Shown here: piece after piece, positions 43,732 through 52,258 of the stretch
How positions within the stretch are numbered: position 1 is the first letter of the stretch
Layout: every line of letters starts with the position of its first letter
Assembly (NCBI RefSeq): GCF_029382255.1
Contig: NZ_JARLLG010000008.1
Span: 1-64,000 of the forward strand
Direction: 5' to 3'
Length of the DNA: 64,000 nt
From: Isoptericola croceus
Lineage (GTDB): Bacteria; Actinomycetota; Actinomycetes; Actinomycetales; Cellulomonadaceae
Position numbers and translations under genes: made by a program
Notes under the pieces: generated by a model
What the model saw: the letters and a program-made list of their open reading frames with translations, nothing else
The model's database searches: none
Told to the model about the DNA's origin: nothing

Positions 43732-46033
43732 CCGCAGCGACCCTCAGCACGGCCCGGGCGACCCGCACGACCTGCGCCGAGGTGACGGTGATCCCGTCCG
43801 GCACGTCGCGCACGGACGCGTCGACCCACACGCCGGTCGTCCGGCGCCAGGGCAGGAGCTCGAGGGTCAGCCCGTCGCGGGCGACCGCCTCGCGCCACGG
43901 GGTCAGGTCGACGTCCCAGGCACGGCCGTACCAGAAGTGGTCGCTGATCACCTCACCCGCGACGACGGCGCGGCCGACGTCGCCGGTCCAGTCCAGGCGG
44001 AACAGCGTGCGGTCGACGCCGGCCAGCACCTCGGGCGGGACCTGGACGTGCACCCGGGCCGCACCGGAGAAGTCGGTAGGGGCGCTGAGCCGGTCCATCG
44101 GTCCCCCGCGGGTGGGCGCCGGTGGGGCGGGCGCCACCGGGTGGGGCTCGACGGCGAGCTCGTGGGTGCCGGCCTGCGGGAGGTGCAGCGTCCAGGTGCT
44201 CCACGGCTCGCCGGGGCCGGCCGTGGGTTCGACGGTGGCCGCCCCGGCGTCGTCGGCCGCGAGCGCCAAGGTGTCCAGGGGCACGCCCGGCAGCATCGAC
44301 ACCGTCACCCGGGACGACTCGCTGTGGACGACCAGCTCGCCGTCCACGGCGTAGACGGGAGCGTCCGAGAGCACCAGGCGCTCGCGTCCGCCGACGTCGA
44401 GCCGGTACAGACGGTCGGCCGTCGCGTCGTCGAGCACGAGCACCCGGACCCCGGGCAGGTCGACGGCGGTTCCCGGCCCGGGCGGGACCCCCAGCGTCAC
44501 GACGGTGGCGCCGTCGGCCGCGTGCGTCCTGACCGGGCCGGAGACCTCGACGTCACCGTCCAGGACGAGCTCGACCGGCACGCCGGGGGTCGCGGCGAGG
44601 ACGACGACGGAGCCGGCCGCACCCGCGTCGTCCAGGCGGGTGACGAGCTGCGCGGTCGCGCTGCGCAGCACCACGCCGTCGGCGAGCGGGTAGCGCAGGG
44701 GCCAGACGACGGACACGCCGGCGGGAAGGTCGACCGGCCGGGTGGGGACCGTGACCGGGCCGTCGTCCAGGTCGACCGTGAGCTGCACGCCGGGCTGCGG
44801 CGGCAGCGGTTCTCGGGAGGGCTGGTAGGTGGTCAGGAACAGGTAGCCGCGCCGCCCGTCCGACCGCACGGCCCACCGCAGCTCGTCCGGGTCCTCGCTG
44901 CCACCTCCGACGGTGGCGGGCATCGCGGCGAGCGCCGCGCCGTCGGCCGCCAGCCACAGGTGCTGACGGCGCAGCAGGTGGTGGTGGGCGCGCACCTGCT
45001 GGTGCTCGCCCACCGGTGCGTGGAAGTCGTAGGTGCGCGTCGGCACGTCGTTCGGGTAGCCGGTGGCCTGCGACTCCTGCTCGGTGCCGTGCGGCCCGGT
45101 GCGCTGCGTACCGCCGGCGTACAGGTAGTACCCCTGCCAGACGGAGCCGCTGCCGATCTTCGCCAGCGCGAGCGCGGCCACGTCGCCGGGCGCCACGAGC
45201 GGACGGCGGTGGTAGGCCACGTGCATCCCGCCACCGAGCTCGCAGGTGACGAACGGGACGTCGCGGTCGGAGCGCGCCTCGCCCGCCGCGACGCCGTCGA
45301 GCGCCTCGCGCAGGTCGGCCCCCACACCCAGGTCGTCGCGCACCGCGGAGTAGCGGAAGTGCACCTGCGACCAGACGGGCCACTCCTCGTCCGCCTCCGC
45401 CCAGAAGCCGTCCGCGTACGCGCTGTACACCGGGAGCAGGTTCTCCGGTACCTGTGCACCGCCCCAGCCGGTGGCCGTCCACAGCGGCAGGTGCAGGCCG
45501 GCGTCCTCGGCGATGCTTCGCAGCGTGGCGAGGTGCTGCGGCTGGTCGTAGAGCTCGTTCTCGATCTGCGCGCCGACGACGGGACCGCCGTCGGCGTGCG
45601 TGAGCCCGGCGAGCTGCTCGATCGTCGCGCCGTAGAACCGCCGCACCAGCGCCAGGTAGTCCGGGTCGTCCGTGCGCAGCGCGAGATCCCGCCCGACGAG
45701 CCAGTCCGGGAACCCGCCGTACCGCGCCTCGCCGTGCGCCCACGGCCCGAGCCGGACCACGACCTCCAGGTCGTGCCGGCCCGCGAGCTCGACGAACCCG
45801 CGCAGGTCCAGGTTGCCGTCCCAGCGGAACGTGCCCGGCGTGGGCTCGTGCGCCTGCCAGAAGACGTATGTGGCGACCGAGGTCAGTCCGCCGGCGCGGG
45901 CGTGGCCGAGCACCTCGGCCCAGCGCCCGCGCGGGAGACGCGCGTAGTGGATCTCGCCCGTGACGGGGAACCAGGGGCGACCGGCGCGCTCGAGCCAGCC
46001 GGGGGTGATGTCGATGGTGTCTGTCTGTGGCAC
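43712..46033 (-). CDS. GH35 beta-galactosidase
   Basis: The 773-residue enzyme starts with GTG at 46033. GH35 signatures are PVTGEIHYARLPRGRWAEVL, GLTSVATYVFWQAHEPTPGTF, VGAQIENE (acid/base Glu160) and VTCELGGGM (nucleophile Glu265), followed by beta-sandwich domains. There is no signal peptide, so it cleaves imported galactosides in the cytoplasm. Tail-to-tail overlap with the LacI gene and the nearby importer suggest that beta-galactosides or galactan fragments are the substrate. Confidence 0.93.
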   Translation of the reverse strand: MPQTDTIDITPGWLERAGRPWFPVTGEIHYARLPRGRWAEVLGHARAGGLTSVATYVFWQAHEPTPGTFRWDGNLDLRGFVELAGRHDLEVVVRLGPWAHGEARYGGFPDWLVGRDLALRTDDPDYLALVRRFYGATIEQLAGLTHADGGPVVGAQIENELYDQPQHLATLRSIAEDAGLHLPLWTATGWGGAQVPENLLPVYSAYADGFWAEADEEWPVWSQVHFRYSAVRDDLGVGADLREALDGVAAGEARSDRDVPFVTCELGGGMHVAYHRRPLVAPGDVAALALAKIGSGSVWQGYYLYAGGTQRTGPHGTEQESQATGYPNDVPTRTYDFHAPVGEHQQVRAHHHLLRRQHLWLAADGAALAAMPATVGGGSEDPDELRWAVRSDGRRGYLFLTTYQPSREPLPPQPGVQLTVDLDDGPVTVPTRPVDLPAGVSVVWPLRYPLADGVVLRSATAQLVTRLDDAGAAGSVVVLAATPGVPVELVLDGDVEVSGPVRTHAADGATVVTLGVPPGPGTAVDLPGVRVLVLDDATADRLYRLDVGGRERLVLSDAPVYAVDGELVVHSESSRVTVSMLPGVPLDTLALAADDAGAATVEPTAGPGEPWSTWTLHLPQAGTHELAVEPHPVAPAPPAPTRGGPMDRLSAPTDFSGAARVHVQVPPEVLAGVDRTLFRLDWTGDVGRAVVAGEVISDHFWYGRAWDVDLTPWREAVARDGLTLELLPWRRTTGVWVDASVRDVPDGITVTSAQVVRVARAVLRVAAVSWPGR

Positions 46034-46050
46034 GCCACGACGGTACGGCG

Positions 46051-47220
46051 TCAGGCGCGCAGTCGTTCGACGAGTCGACGCAGACCGACGACGGTAGCCC
46101 CGTGTGCCTCGTATTCGTCGACACCCGGGTGGACGACGTACCGGTACGGGGCGTCGACATCGTTCGCGGCGCGATGGAACCCTGACGACACGGTCGGTGC
46201 CGTCGATCGCTTGACCTCGACAGCCACCTCGGGTCGCCCGGCCCGCGTCAGGACCAGGTCGATCTCGTCGCCGCGTGCCGTCCGGTAGTGATAGGGCTGG
46301 TAGCGATCGCCCACGGCGTTGACCAGGCACTCCACCACGAAGCTCTCGTAGCTGAGACCTGCCACGGGGTGGCCCAGGAGCGTGTCCAGGGTGTCGATGT
46401 CGAGCAGCGCATGAAGCAGTCCGGAGTCCCGGACGTGCACCTTGGGCGATCGCGTCACCCGCTTCCCCGTGTTGGCGTGCCAGGACGGGAGTCGGCGGAC
46501 GAGTCCGAGGTCGGCGAGCAGGTCCACGTATCGCGTGACGGTCGGACTGCTCACCCCGAGACCCTGCGCGAGCCGGCTCGCGTTGAACAGTCCCCCGGTG
46601 GAGTGGGCGAGCATCGTCCAGAGCCGACGCAACGTGGTGGCCGGGATCCGCGGTGCGAACATCGGCACCTCGCGTTCGAGGTAGGAGCGCACCAGGTCCT
46701 GCCGCCACCGGAACGACGCGTCGTCGTCGGCGGCGGTCAGCGAGTCGGGGAACCCTCCACGCGTCCACAGGACGTCCTCGTCGATGCCTGCAGCACCGGC
46801 CTCGTCGACGTTGATGCCACCGAGATCGATGAATGAGACGCGCCCCGCGAGGCTCTCCGACGACGACGACATCACGTCAAGGGTCGCCGACCCGAGGAGC
46901 AGGAACTGGCCGTGCCGGAACCCACCGCGACGGTTGTCGTCGATGACCCCGCGCAAGACCTCTGTCAGGCCGGGCACTCGCTGCATCTCGTCGAGCACAC
47001 CGAGCCTCGGGGCAAGCCGTCGGAGGTAGGCGTCGGCGTCCGTCAGCCGCCGGAGGTCCGTCGGGCGCTCAAGGTCGAGGTAGACCGAACCTTCGCTCCA
47101 ACCGTCGGCGACAGCTCGCGCGAGGGTCGTCTTGCCGACCTGCCGAGGGCCAAGGAGCACGACTGCTGCTGTAGCGCCTAGACGCTCACGGACGACGGTC
47201 TCGGCAGCGCGCGGGATCAC
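46051..47220 (-). CDS. AAA ATPase with DUF4143
   Basis: The 389-residue protein has Walker A GPRQVGKTT (24-32), Walker B LGVLDEMQRV, a GSATLDV sensor segment, a winged-helix part (LAQGLGVSSPTVTRYVDLLADLGLV) and a C-terminal DUF4143 nuclease-like motif GDEIDLVL...EVAVEVKRS of PD-(D/E)xK form. Such single-gene ATPases are widespread in mobile gene pools; their role is unknown. GC content is lower than in neighbours. The start is GTG 47220, which the -10 at 47228 would make leaderless. Confidence 0.85.
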   Translation of the reverse strand: MIPRAAETVVRERLGATAAVVLLGPRQVGKTTLARAVADGWSEGSVYLDLERPTDLRRLTDADAYLRRLAPRLGVLDEMQRVPGLTEVLRGVIDDNRRGGFRHGQFLLLGSATLDVMSSSSESLAGRVSFIDLGGINVDEAGAAGIDEDVLWTRGGFPDSLTAADDDASFRWRQDLVRSYLEREVPMFAPRIPATTLRRLWTMLAHSTGGLFNASRLAQGLGVSSPTVTRYVDLLADLGLVRRLPSWHANTGKRVTRSPKVHVRDSGLLHALLDIDTLDTLLGHPVAGLSYESFVVECLVNAVGDRYQPYHYRTARGDEIDLVLTRAGRPEVAVEVKRSTAPTVSSGFHRAANDVDAPYRYVVHPGVDEYEAHGATVVGLRRLVERLRA

Positions 47221-47223
47221 CGT

Positions 47224-47252
47224 GCAAATTTAACATCTCCTGTCGAATTTGC
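47224..47252 (-). promoter_or_regulatory. AT-rich promoter with dyad for the DUF4143 ATPase
   Basis: gcaaatt (47224-47230) and aatttgc (47246-47252) are inverted arms 15 bp apart. Within them TTAAAT on the minus strand (47228-47233) lies 7 bases before the GTG start, the spacing of a leaderless promoter. Confidence 0.5.
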
Positions 47253-47256
47253 GCAC

Positions 47257-48372
47257 CTAAGACGTCACGTCGACGGCGAGGATCCGGTCGTCGTCGGGGC
47301 CGGGTGAACCCCGGCCGTCGGTGTTGTTCGTGACGAACCACAGGCCGCCGCCGGGCGCCGGGACCGCGTCTCGCAACCGCCCGTGCTCTCCCGCGTAGTG
47401 GTCGGTCGAGGTGGACGGGTCGCTCACCGGGACGGCGCGCAGCACCTGGCCGCGCAGGTTGGCGATGAACAGCGTCCCGTCGAGGTACGTCATCCCGCTC
47501 GGGCTCGCCCGTGACGGCTCCCACTGCTGGACCGGGTCGACGAACCCGTCCTGCTCGGCGACGCCCTCGACCTCCGGCCAGCCGTAGTTGGCGCCCGGGG
47601 TGATCTCGTTCAGCTCGTCCCAGGTGTTCTGGCCGAACTCGGTGGCGAACAGCGTGCCGTCGTCGGTCCACGCCAAGCCTTGTACGTTGCGATGTCCGTA
47701 GCTGTACACGAGCGATCCCTCGAACGGGTTGTCCTCCGGCACGTCCCCGTCGAGCGTCATGCGCAGGATCTTCCCGCCGAGCGACCCCAGGTCCTGCGCG
47801 CTGCCCGGATCCCCCGCGTCGCCGACCGCCGCGTACAGCATCCCGTCCGGCCCGACGCCGAGGCGTCCGCCGTCGTGGACGCTCGCCGACGGCAACCCGT
47901 CCAGGAGCGTCGTCGGCTCCCCGAGGCTCAGCGCACCAGGCTCGCCCGCCGGCTCGTAGCGCTGGACCCGGTTGCCGTCGGAGGCGGTCGAGTAGACGTA
48001 CAGCCGGGCGTCGTCGTCCACCGTGAGCCCGAGCAGCCCACCCTCACCGGCGGCGTCGACGCCCGCGACGACGCCGATCTCCCGCGGCGTGCCGTCGTCG
48101 GCCAGCTCGAGGATGCGGGCGCTGTCCCGCTCGCTCACCAACGGGGTGCCGTCGAGGAAGGCGACCGACCACGGGGCGTCCAACCCGGTGGCGACCGCCG
48201 TGGGCGCCCCTGTCGGGAGCGCCCCCGAGACCTCTCCCGGCGCCTCGTCGGCGGACGGCGACGGCACCGAGGGCGCGCTCTCGTCGGTGGTGCACGCGGC
48301 CAGCGACACCACCGCCGCGAGCAGCGCCGTGGGCAGGGCGGTGAGCCGGGCGGACCGTCGGGCGGCGGGCAT
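47257..48372 (-). CDS. PQQ-dependent aldose sugar dehydrogenase-like lipoprotein
   Basis: The 371-residue protein has a lipobox LAAC-T (Cys27), a Ser/Pro linker and a six-bladed propeller of the soluble glucose/sorbosone dehydrogenase family (GLDAPWSVAFLDG, GEGGLLGLTVDDD, HDGGRLGVGPDG, YSYGHRNVQGLAW, NTWDELNEITPGANYGWPEVEG). These bind PQQ and oxidise aldoses outside the membrane. Start at 48372 by signal peptide. It overlaps nothing, but lies 8 bp from the PPOX gene upstream, so they may be cotranscribed. Confidence 0.88.
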   Translation of the reverse strand: MPAARRSARLTALPTALLAAVVSLAACTTDESAPSVPSPSADEAPGEVSGALPTGAPTAVATGLDAPWSVAFLDGTPLVSERDSARILELADDGTPREIGVVAGVDAAGEGGLLGLTVDDDARLYVYSTASDGNRVQRYEPAGEPGALSLGEPTTLLDGLPSASVHDGGRLGVGPDGMLYAAVGDAGDPGSAQDLGSLGGKILRMTLDGDVPEDNPFEGSLVYSYGHRNVQGLAWTDDGTLFATEFGQNTWDELNEITPGANYGWPEVEGVAEQDGFVDPVQQWEPSRASPSGMTYLDGTLFIANLRGQVLRAVPVSDPSTSTDHYAGEHGRLRDAVPAPGGGLWFVTNNTDGRGSPGPDDDRILAVDVTS

Positions 48373-48380
48373 CGTGCTGC

Positions 48381-48773
48381 TCAGCCGACGTCGCGGGCAT
48401 CGGCCGCCGAGGAGCGCGCCGCGGTGTCGGTCAGACCGAAGCTGATGATCCGTTCGGGATGGATGCGGATGACCGGCGGATGGGTGCCGTCCCCGGGGAC
48501 CGCCTCGGCGTGCCCGCGGATCTCCACGCACCGAGGCCGCCACGGGCTGGTCGACGCGAGATCGTCGACCACGAGGGCGACGCGCCCGTTGTCGGCGACG
48601 TTGCGGAACTTCCGGCTCCGTTCCAGCTCGTGGCCCGTCACGTCCACCGTGCGCGTGCTCGGGTGGTAGCGGAACCCCACCGGACTGTTCTGCAGCGTGC
48701 CGTCCGGCTTCTGCGTCGCGATCCGGCCGAGGCGCTGGCTGGCGAGGTAGGCGAGCTCCACATCGGTGAACAT
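48381..48773 (-). CDS. PPOX-class F420-dependent oxidoreductase
   Basis: The 130-residue protein is a split-barrel flavin/F420-binding enzyme: MFTDVELAYLASQRLGRIATQKPDG, PVGFRYHPSTRTVDVTG, RKFRNVADNGRVALVVDDL and RIHPERIISFGL are close to the actinobacterial F420H2-dependent reductase/biliverdin-reductase group. The start 48773 fits the family start. It precedes the sugar dehydrogenase gene on the same strand. Confidence 0.88.
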   Translation of the reverse strand: MFTDVELAYLASQRLGRIATQKPDGTLQNSPVGFRYHPSTRTVDVTGHELERSRKFRNVADNGRVALVVDDLASTSPWRPRCVEIRGHAEAVPGDGTHPPVIRIHPERIISFGLTDTAARSSAADARDVG

Positions 48774-48868
48774 GCCCCCATCCCACCGCTCATCGAGACC
48801 CACCGCACCTTGCCGGGCACGGCCACGGCCCGTGCTCACCACAGCGCGGGCCTGCCAGGATGGCCGCC

Positions 48869-49642
48869 ATGAGCTACTTCCGACGCACCGACGCGACGAC
48901 GTTCGACCCCACCCCCGCCGTCGGCGGCGCCTGGGACCCCGCCGAGCAGCACGTCGCCCCCACGTTCGGCCTGCTGACCCACCTCGTCGAGACCGACCGG
49001 CTCGCCCGCGGACGGGACGACCTCACCCTGACCCGGCTGGCCTTCGACGTCTGGGGACCGTACCCCCTGACAGCCATGGAGACCGCCGTGCGGGTGCTGC
49101 GACCCGGGCGCGGCGTCGAGCTCGTCGAGGCCGAGGTGTCCTGCGGCGGTCGGCGCGTCGTCACGCTGCGCGCCTGGCTCGCCGCGACCGGTGACACGGC
49201 CGCGGTCGCGGCCGGCGCACCCGCCGCGGTCCCCGGACCGCAGGACACCCCCGCCTGGGACCCGACGGCGGACTGGCCCGGCGGGTTCGTCGCCTCGATC
49301 GAGGTGAGGCGTGATCTCGAGAGCCCGGGGCGCGGGAGGGTCTGGGCGCGCACGGACGTCCCGCTGCTCGACGACGAGGAGGTCGGCGCCCTCGCCCGGA
49401 CCGCAGGGCTCCTCGACGTCGCCAACGGCATGACGGTGCGCGCGGACCCGCGCCGGATCGCGTTCCCCAACGTCGACCTCGCCGCGCACCTGTTCCGGGC
49501 GCCCGCTGGCGGATGGCTCGGCCTGGACACGACCGTCACGTTCGGGCCCGACGGCGCCGGCCTGACCTCCGCCGTCCTGCACGACGTCGACGGGCCGTTC
49601 GGCCGGCTGGCGCAGTCGCTCGTGGTGCGACAGCTCTCCTGA
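48869..49642 (+). CDS. Acyl-CoA thioesterase-like protein
   Basis: The 257-residue protein resembles TesB-type double hotdog thioesterases (HVAPTFGLLTHLVETDRLAR, LTRLAFDVWGPYPLTAMETAVRVLRPGRGVELVEAEV, GGWLGLDTTVTFGPDGAGLTSAVLHDVDGPFGRLAQSLVV). It would hydrolyse acyl-CoA esters; substrate unknown. The ATG at 48869 has agga about 9 bases upstream. Standalone gene, divergent from the PPOX gene. Confidence 0.8.
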   Translation: MSYFRRTDATTFDPTPAVGGAWDPAEQHVAPTFGLLTHLVETDRLARGRDDLTLTRLAFDVWGPYPLTAMETAVRVLRPGRGVELVEAEVSCGGRRVVTLRAWLAATGDTAAVAAGAPAAVPGPQDTPAWDPTADWPGGFVASIEVRRDLESPGRGRVWARTDVPLLDDEEVGALARTAGLLDVANGMTVRADPRRIAFPNVDLAAHLFRAPAGGWLGLDTTVTFGPDGAGLTSAVLHDVDGPFGRLAQSLVVRQLS

Positions 49643-49741
49643 GCCTCTCCGGGGCTTCTCCGGAGTCTCTCCGGGCGACGTGACCGGTCCGCGCGTACGG
49701 TCGGCCGAAAGGCCGCACGACCCATGCACGAGGAGGACGCG

Positions 49742-50572
49742 ATGCCTGAGACCACCCCCTCCGACGGTCTGACGCTGCCCCGGATCGGGTTCGGCACGGC
49801 GATGCTGAAGGGGCGGCCCGGCGCAGAGGCGGTCGGGAGCGCCCTGCGCGCGGGCTACCGGCTGATCGACTCGGCGTTCAACTACGAGAACGAGGGCGCC
49901 GTGGGCGCCGCGGTGCGCGCGAGCGACGTGCCGCGCGACGAGGTGATCGTCACCTCGAAGCTGCCGGGCCGGCACCACGCCCACGACGCGGCGATCGCGG
50001 CGGTCGAGGAGAGCGTGTACCGCACGGGCCTGGACCACCTGGACCTGTACCTGATCCACTGGCCGAACCCGTCGCAGTACCGGTACGTCGAGGCGTGGGA
50101 GGCGCTGATCCATGCGCGCGAGCGCGGGCTGGTGCGCGCCATCGGCGTCTCGAACTTCCTGCCCGAGCACATCGACCGGCTGGTGGAGGCCACGGGCGTG
50201 GTCCCCGCGGTGAACCAGGTCGAGCTGCACCCCTACTTCCCGCAGGACGAGCAGCGGGCCTACGACGCCTCGCGCGGCATCGTGACCGAGGCGTGGAGCC
50301 CGATCGGACGGGCCGGCGAGATGCTGCGGGACCCCGTGCTGACGCAGGTGGCCAACGCGCACGGCGCGAGCGTGGCCGAGGTGATCCTCGCGTGGCACGC
50401 CCGCCTCGGCGTCGTCCCGCTGCCCAAGGCGACCGCGCCCGACCGGCAGCGGCAGAACCTCTCCGCGGTCGACCTGGAGCTCCTCGACGCCGACGTGGAC
50501 GCCATCGCCTCCCTGGCCCGGCCCGACGGCCGGAACAACGACCAGGACCCGGCGGTCTACGAGGAGTTCTAG
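49742..50572 (+). CDS. Aldo/keto reductase (2,5-diketogluconate reductase type)
   Basis: The 276-residue enzyme has the tetrad Asp43 and Tyr48 (DSAFNY), Lys73 (TSKLPG) and His106 (LIHWP), as well as GVSNF and NQVELHPYFPQ of the AKR5 group, which reduces 2,5-diketo-D-gluconate and small aldehydes with NADPH. The start 49742 follows gaggagga. It is convergent with the phzF-like gene. Confidence 0.92.
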   Translation: MPETTPSDGLTLPRIGFGTAMLKGRPGAEAVGSALRAGYRLIDSAFNYENEGAVGAAVRASDVPRDEVIVTSKLPGRHHAHDAAIAAVEESVYRTGLDHLDLYLIHWPNPSQYRYVEAWEALIHARERGLVRAIGVSNFLPEHIDRLVEATGVVPAVNQVELHPYFPQDEQRAYDASRGIVTEAWSPIGRAGEMLRDPVLTQVANAHGASVAEVILAWHARLGVVPLPKATAPDRQRQNLSAVDLELLDADVDAIASLARPDGRNNDQDPAVYEEF

Positions 50573-50581
50573 CGGGTCGGG

Positions 50582-51427
50582 TCAGGGAAGCGCCGCGGTG
50601 CCGGACAGGAGTACCTCGGCCCGGCCACCGACCCACAACCGACCGTCCTCGCTGCTGAGCTGGATGCGCCCCCGGCGCCCCATCGCGGTGCCCTGCGCGG
50701 CGACGTAGGGCGCCCGAGCGCGACCTGTGGCGATGAGCCATTCCGCGGCCGCTGCGTTCAGGCTTCCCGTCACGGGGTCTTCTCGCAGGGGCTCATCGCC
50801 CTCGGTGAAGAACGCGCGCAACTCGAACGCCGTCTCCGCGCCCGGGTCGTGGGCGCCGATCACCCCGATGTCCCATCGGCCCGGGTGCGCCGACGCGTCG
50901 GGGCGCAGGTCGAGAACGGTGCCCGCGCCGTCGAGCAGCAGGCCCACCCAGCCGGGCCCGTTGTCGAGCCACTCGGCGTCCAGCACCTGCTCGGGCCCGA
51001 TCCCGAGGATCTCCACCAGCGCCTCGACCGTCTCGGGGGCGACGGGGCCGGAGCGCAGCCGTGGCGGTGCGGCGAAGGCCAGCCGGTCGCCGTCGACGCG
51101 CACGGGGACCAGTCCCGCGGCGCACTCCTGCACCACCACCCCGGGCGTGGCCGGGGTCCCGCCGGCGTCGAGCCACGCCCTCGCGGTGCCCAGGGTGGGG
51201 TGCCCGGCGAACGGCAGCTCGGTGCTCAGGCTGAAGATGCGCACGCGGTAGTCCGCACCGGGCTCCGACGGCGGCAGCACGAAAGTGCACTCCGAGAGGT
51301 TCGTCCACACAGAGAACCGCCGCAGCGCCTCGTCGTCGAGCCCCTCCGCGTCGAGCACCACCGCGACCGGGTTGCCCGTGCACGGGCCCTGGCCGAAGAC
51401 GTCCACCTGACGAAACCTGCGCTCCAT
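50582..51427 (-). CDS. PhzF-family isomerase
   Basis: The 281-residue protein has two PhzF/DAP-epimerase-like halves: QVDVFGQGPCTGNPVAVVLDAEGL at the N-terminus, LSECTFVLPP with the catalytic Glu, FSLSTELPFAGHPTLGTA, and EDPVTGSLNAAAAEWL. The fold catalyses proton transfer on small acids; most members outside phenazine clusters have no known substrate. No phenazine genes are nearby. Confidence 0.9.
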   Translation of the reverse strand: MERRFRQVDVFGQGPCTGNPVAVVLDAEGLDDEALRRFSVWTNLSECTFVLPPSEPGADYRVRIFSLSTELPFAGHPTLGTARAWLDAGGTPATPGVVVQECAAGLVPVRVDGDRLAFAAPPRLRSGPVAPETVEALVEILGIGPEQVLDAEWLDNGPGWVGLLLDGAGTVLDLRPDASAHPGRWDIGVIGAHDPGAETAFELRAFFTEGDEPLREDPVTGSLNAAAAEWLIATGRARAPYVAAQGTAMGRRGRIQLSSEDGRLWVGGRAEVLLSGTAALP

Positions 51428-51516
51428 CCGGGAACAGTAGCCGCGCCGGCCGCTCCCCCGCGCACGCCGCACGGGTTCGGTGAGACAACCGTGGAGACAT
51501 CGAAAAACGCTCACTA

Positions 51517-51535
51517 CCTATTGACTTTCGATAGG
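51517..51535. promoter_or_regulatory. Operator of the DUF2975/Xre operon
   Basis: cctattgactttcgatagg is a 19-bp dyad with one mismatch in 8-bp arms. It includes a TTGACT that could be the -35 element of the operon starting at 51557. Small Xre proteins of this operon type usually bind such AT-rich dyads. Confidence 0.55.
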
Positions 51536-51556
51536 CTGGTCGGCAAGTCTCCCCCC

Positions 51557-52036
51557 ATGTCCAGGACATCCCGCCTCGTCGTCCCCCTCCGCGTGCTGCT
51601 CGCCGCCGTGTTCGGCACCCTGCTCGTCGCACAGGCCGCCGTGCTCCCGGCCGTCTTCCGTCAGATGGCCGAGCAGAGCCCCGACCTCCACCCGCTCCGC
51701 TGGCCCCTGCTGGGACTCGCCGTCGTCGTCCTCGCCTGCGTGCAGGTCGTGCTCGTCTGCGCATGGCGGCTGCTCACGATGGTCCGCGACGACCAGATCT
51801 TCTCCGAACGCTCCCGGCGCTGGGTCGACACCATCCTCGCCGCGGTCGCCGTCGCCTGGGTGCTGGTGCTCGTCGCGTGCGTGCTGGTCGCCGTCGCGGA
51901 GGGGCTCTCCGGGATCGCCGCCCTGCTGCTCGTCGTGCTCCTCGTGGGTGCCGCCGTCGGGCTCCTCATGGTCGTGCTGCGCGCCCTGCTCATGCAGGCG
52001 ACCGCGCTGCGCACCGACCTGGACGGGGTGATCTGA
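51557..52036 (+). CDS. DUF2975 membrane protein
   Basis: The 159-residue protein has four hydrophobic helices (about 8-30, 45-65, 93-115, 120-142) and the motif MVRDDQIFSERSRRWVDTI characteristic of DUF2975. In many Gram-positives it pairs with a small Xre regulator, as here, where the Xre start overlaps the stop by one base. Function unknown; perhaps a membrane sensor that controls the Xre protein. Confidence 0.88.
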   Translation: MSRTSRLVVPLRVLLAAVFGTLLVAQAAVLPAVFRQMAEQSPDLHPLRWPLLGLAVVVLACVQVVLVCAWRLLTMVRDDQIFSERSRRWVDTILAAVAVAWVLVLVACVLVAVAEGLSGIAALLLVVLLVGAAVGLLMVVLRALLMQATALRTDLDGVI

Positions 52037-52254
52037 TGCCGATCGTCGTCCGCCTCGACGTCGAGCTCGCCCGCCGCAAGATGAGCGTCGGCGAGTTCGC
52101 CGAACGCGTCGGCCTCACGCCGGCGAACGTCGCGGTACTCAAGAACGGGCGCGCCAAGGCCGTGCGCTTCTCCACGCTCGAGGCGATGTGCCGCGTGCTC
52201 GGCTGCCAGCCCGGCGACCTGCTCGAGTGGGTCGACAACGACCCGGAGGCCTGA
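52036..52254 (+). CDS. Small Xre-family (Cro/CI) regulator
   Basis: The 72-residue protein is almost only an HTH: ELARRKMSVGEFAERVGLTPANVAVLKNGRAKAVRFSTLEAMC, then CQPGDLLEW, the YozG/HTH_26 pattern. It is coupled to the DUF2975 gene (TGATG) and probably autoregulates the operon at 51517-51535. Confidence 0.92.
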   Translation: MPIVVRLDVELARRKMSVGEFAERVGLTPANVAVLKNGRAKAVRFSTLEAMCRVLGCQPGDLLEWVDNDPEA

Positions 52255-52258
52255 CCCC

